This document shows, in pieces, positions 5,150-6,504 of a DNA stretch of 6,504 bases (position 1 is its first letter; the number at the start of each line of letters is the position of its first letter). The translations under genes and the position numbers were made by a program. Under the pieces are notes generated by a model. That model had not been told where the DNA came from. It did no database searches and saw nothing but the letters and a program-made list of their open reading frames with translations. This DNA comes from an uncultured Roseburia sp. (GTDB lineage: Bacteria; Bacillota; Clostridia; Lachnospirales; Lachnospiraceae), in contig CAKRCJ010000127.1 of the NCBI GenBank assembly GCA_934307185.1, positions 1 to 6,504 of the forward strand. Reading direction: 5' to 3'.

Positions 5150-6504
5150 ATGGATAATAATGTTGTACTTACCATGCGGGGTATTACCATGACATTCCCG
5201 GGTGTAAAAGCTTTGGACAATGTAGACCTTACACTTCGAAAAGGCGAAATAATGGCACTGATGGGGGAAAATGGTGCTGGAAAATCTACATTAATCAAAT
5301 GTCTGACCGGTATTAACGCATTTGATGCGGGAGAAATACATGTAGACGGAATTGACGGGCCGGTAGTAAATCATTCTACTTTGGATGCACAGAAAAAAGG
5401 AATTTCTACCGTTTATCAGGAAGTAAATCTTTGCCCGAATTTAAGTGTCGCAGAGAATTTGTTTATTGGCAGGGAACCAAAAACAAAAATAGGAGCAATC
5501 GACTGGAAAACAATGACATCAAAATCAGAAAAGATTATGAAAAATCTGGACCTTGATATTGATGTAACAAAAAATCTGGAAGAATATTCACTTGCATTGC
5601 AGCAGATGATAGCAATTGCAAGAGCAGTGGATATGGATTGTAAAGTATTAATTTTAGACGAACCAACCTCCTCCCTTGATGACCATGAGGTAGAGAAGTT
5701 ATTCGTACTTATGAGACAGCTTAAAGAAAAAGGTGTTGCAATTGTATTCGTAACCCATTTCTTAGAGCAGGTATATGCAGTTTGTGACCGTATCACGGTA
5801 CTAAGAAACGGTACTCTTGTCGGAGAGTATCCAATCGAAGAGCTGCCAAGAGTAAAACTGGTTGCAGCCATGATGGGAAAAGATTTTGATGACCTTGCGG
5901 CTGTAAAATCAGAGAAGAAAAAAGATTTCACCAATGCACCGGTATTTATTGATGCACAGGGAATGAGCCATAAAGGAAAAATTAAACCTTTCGACTTAAA
6001 GATACATAAAGGTGAAGTCGTAGGACTGACCGGATTGCTTGGTTCCGGACGAAGCGAACTGGCGCGTGTCATATATGGAGCAGATAAAAATCAGACAGGT
6101 AAGTTATTGGTTGCCGGCAAAGAAGTTAAAATTAATGCACCAATTGATGCAATGAACCTTGGAATGGGACTTCTTCCGGACGACAGAAAGGCAGAAGGAA
6201 TTATTGCCGACTTATCTGTTCGTGAAAATATAATTTTGGCTTTGCAGGCAAAACGTGGAATGTTTAAATTAATTCCAATGAGCAAACAGATTGAAATTGC
6301 AGATAAATATATTGATTTACTGCAGATTAAAACAGCAAGCAGGGAGACTTTAATTGGTCAGCTTTCCGGTGGTAACCAGCAGAAAGCGATTTTAGCCCGC
6401 TGGCTTGCAACAGACCCGGAATTTTTAATTCTGGATGAGCCGACTCGTGGTATTGATGTTGGTACAAAGACTGAAATTCAGAAGCTTGTGGTTGACCTTG
6501 CAGG
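5150..6504 (+). CDS. ytfR: Sugar ABC transporter ATP-binding protein, YtfR type, cut at window end
   Basis: Cytoplasmic ATPase with two fused nucleotide-binding domains, powering monosaccharide import with the binding protein encoded upstream. It starts at ATG 5150 behind the purine-rich AAGGAAAGGGTGGAG (5131-5145). The window shows 451 of roughly 500 residues. Domain 1 has Walker A GENGAGKST (39-47), Gln90 in YQEVN, Walker B LILDEPTSSLD (Asp170, Glu171) and switch His203 in VTHFLEQ; its signature is the divergent YSLALQQ (146-152). Domain 2 has a lysine-less Walker A-like loop GLLGSGRSE (295-303), a good signature LSGGNQQK (from 405) and LILDEPTRGID (Asp429, Glu430). This asymmetry is normal for the RbsA/MglA/YtfR family. 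Stretches such as FPGVKALDNVDLTLRKGEIMA, VRENIILALQAKRG and ITVLRNG resemble E. coli YtfR as I recall it. The rest of the gene and, by analogy, YtfT- and YjfF-like permeases should follow outside the window. Confidence 0.93.
   Translation, partial: MDNNVVLTMRGITMTFPGVKALDNVDLTLRKGEIMALMGENGAGKSTLIKCLTGINAFDAGEIHVDGIDGPVVNHSTLDAQKKGISTVYQEVNLCPNLSVAENLFIGREPKTKIGAIDWKTMTSKSEKIMKNLDLDIDVTKNLEEYSLALQQMIAIARAVDMDCKVLILDEPTSSLDDHEVEKLFVLMRQLKEKGVAIVFVTHFLEQVYAVCDRITVLRNGTLVGEYPIEELPRVKLVAAMMGKDFDDLAAVKSEKKKDFTNAPVFIDAQGMSHKGKIKPFDLKIHKGEVVGLTGLLGSGRSELARVIYGADKNQTGKLLVAGKEVKINAPIDAMNLGMGLLPDDRKAEGIIADLSVRENIILALQAKRGMFKLIPMSKQIEIADKYIDLLQIKTASRETLIGQLSGGNQQKAILARWLATDPEFLILDEPTRGIDVGTKTEIQKLVVDLA

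Noticed and set aside
5588..6058. Apparently broken ATPase: divergent signature in domain 1 and Lys-less Walker A in domain 2
   Set aside because: This asymmetry is typical of RbsA/MglA/YtfR-type fused sugar ATPases, so it is not a sign of decay.
5416..6072. Long minus-strand frame of 218 codons opposite ytfR
   Set aside because: It is fully antisense to the ABC ATPase, whose Walker and signature motifs fix the real frame; it has Ser/Phe-rich shadow composition.

Overview
The window looks like a chromosomal segment of a low-to-moderate GC Gram-positive bacterium of the Bacillota, most likely Lachnospiraceae or a close relative. The evidence is the codon use, the strong purine-rich ribosome binding sites, the lipoprotein signal peptide on the solute-binding protein with its Asp/Thr/Ala/Ser-rich tether, and the YesM/YesN-type two-component pair. 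The genus cannot be fixed from the sequence alone. All recognisable genes lie on the + strand.

Layout. Positions 1-371 hold the 3' part of rpsI (ribosomal protein S9), closed by a clear intrinsic terminator (386-424). A 294-base gap follows. It contains a patch of short dyads and a 27-bp tandem repeat (482-535), then an AT-rich leader with three copies of TTTACTT. Positions 666-2270 encode an AraC-type response regulator, and 2288-3751 a two-transmembrane sensor histidine kinase of the YesM/LytS class. These two genes are 17 bases apart and surely co-transcribed. Positions 3752-3947 form a dense regulatory region: two direct repeats 20 bp apart, a possible third copy, AT-rich dyads, a perfect TATAAT without a recognisable -35, and a 5'-leader hairpin with a GNRA loop. 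Positions 3948-5078 encode a lipid-anchored sugar-binding protein of the YtfQ (galactofuranose) type. After a strong intercistronic hairpin, 5150-6504 holds the first ~90% of a tandem-domain sugar ABC ATPase of the YtfR type, cut by the window end. Permeases of the YtfT/YjfF type would be expected just downstream.

How it fits together. The likely picture is a sugar-responsive module: the kinase senses an extracytoplasmic signal and phosphorylates the response regulator at Asp55. The regulator's C-terminal AraC domain then activates the ytfQR transporter operon through the direct repeats upstream of ytfQ. The gene identities are well supported. The regulatory link is inferred from gene order, the missing -35 and the phased repeats. 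The substrate (galactofuranose/galactose or another monosaccharide) rests on remembered family similarity, not on a search. I see no wholly new protein system; the most interesting parts are the operator-like repeats and the repeat patch downstream of rpsI.
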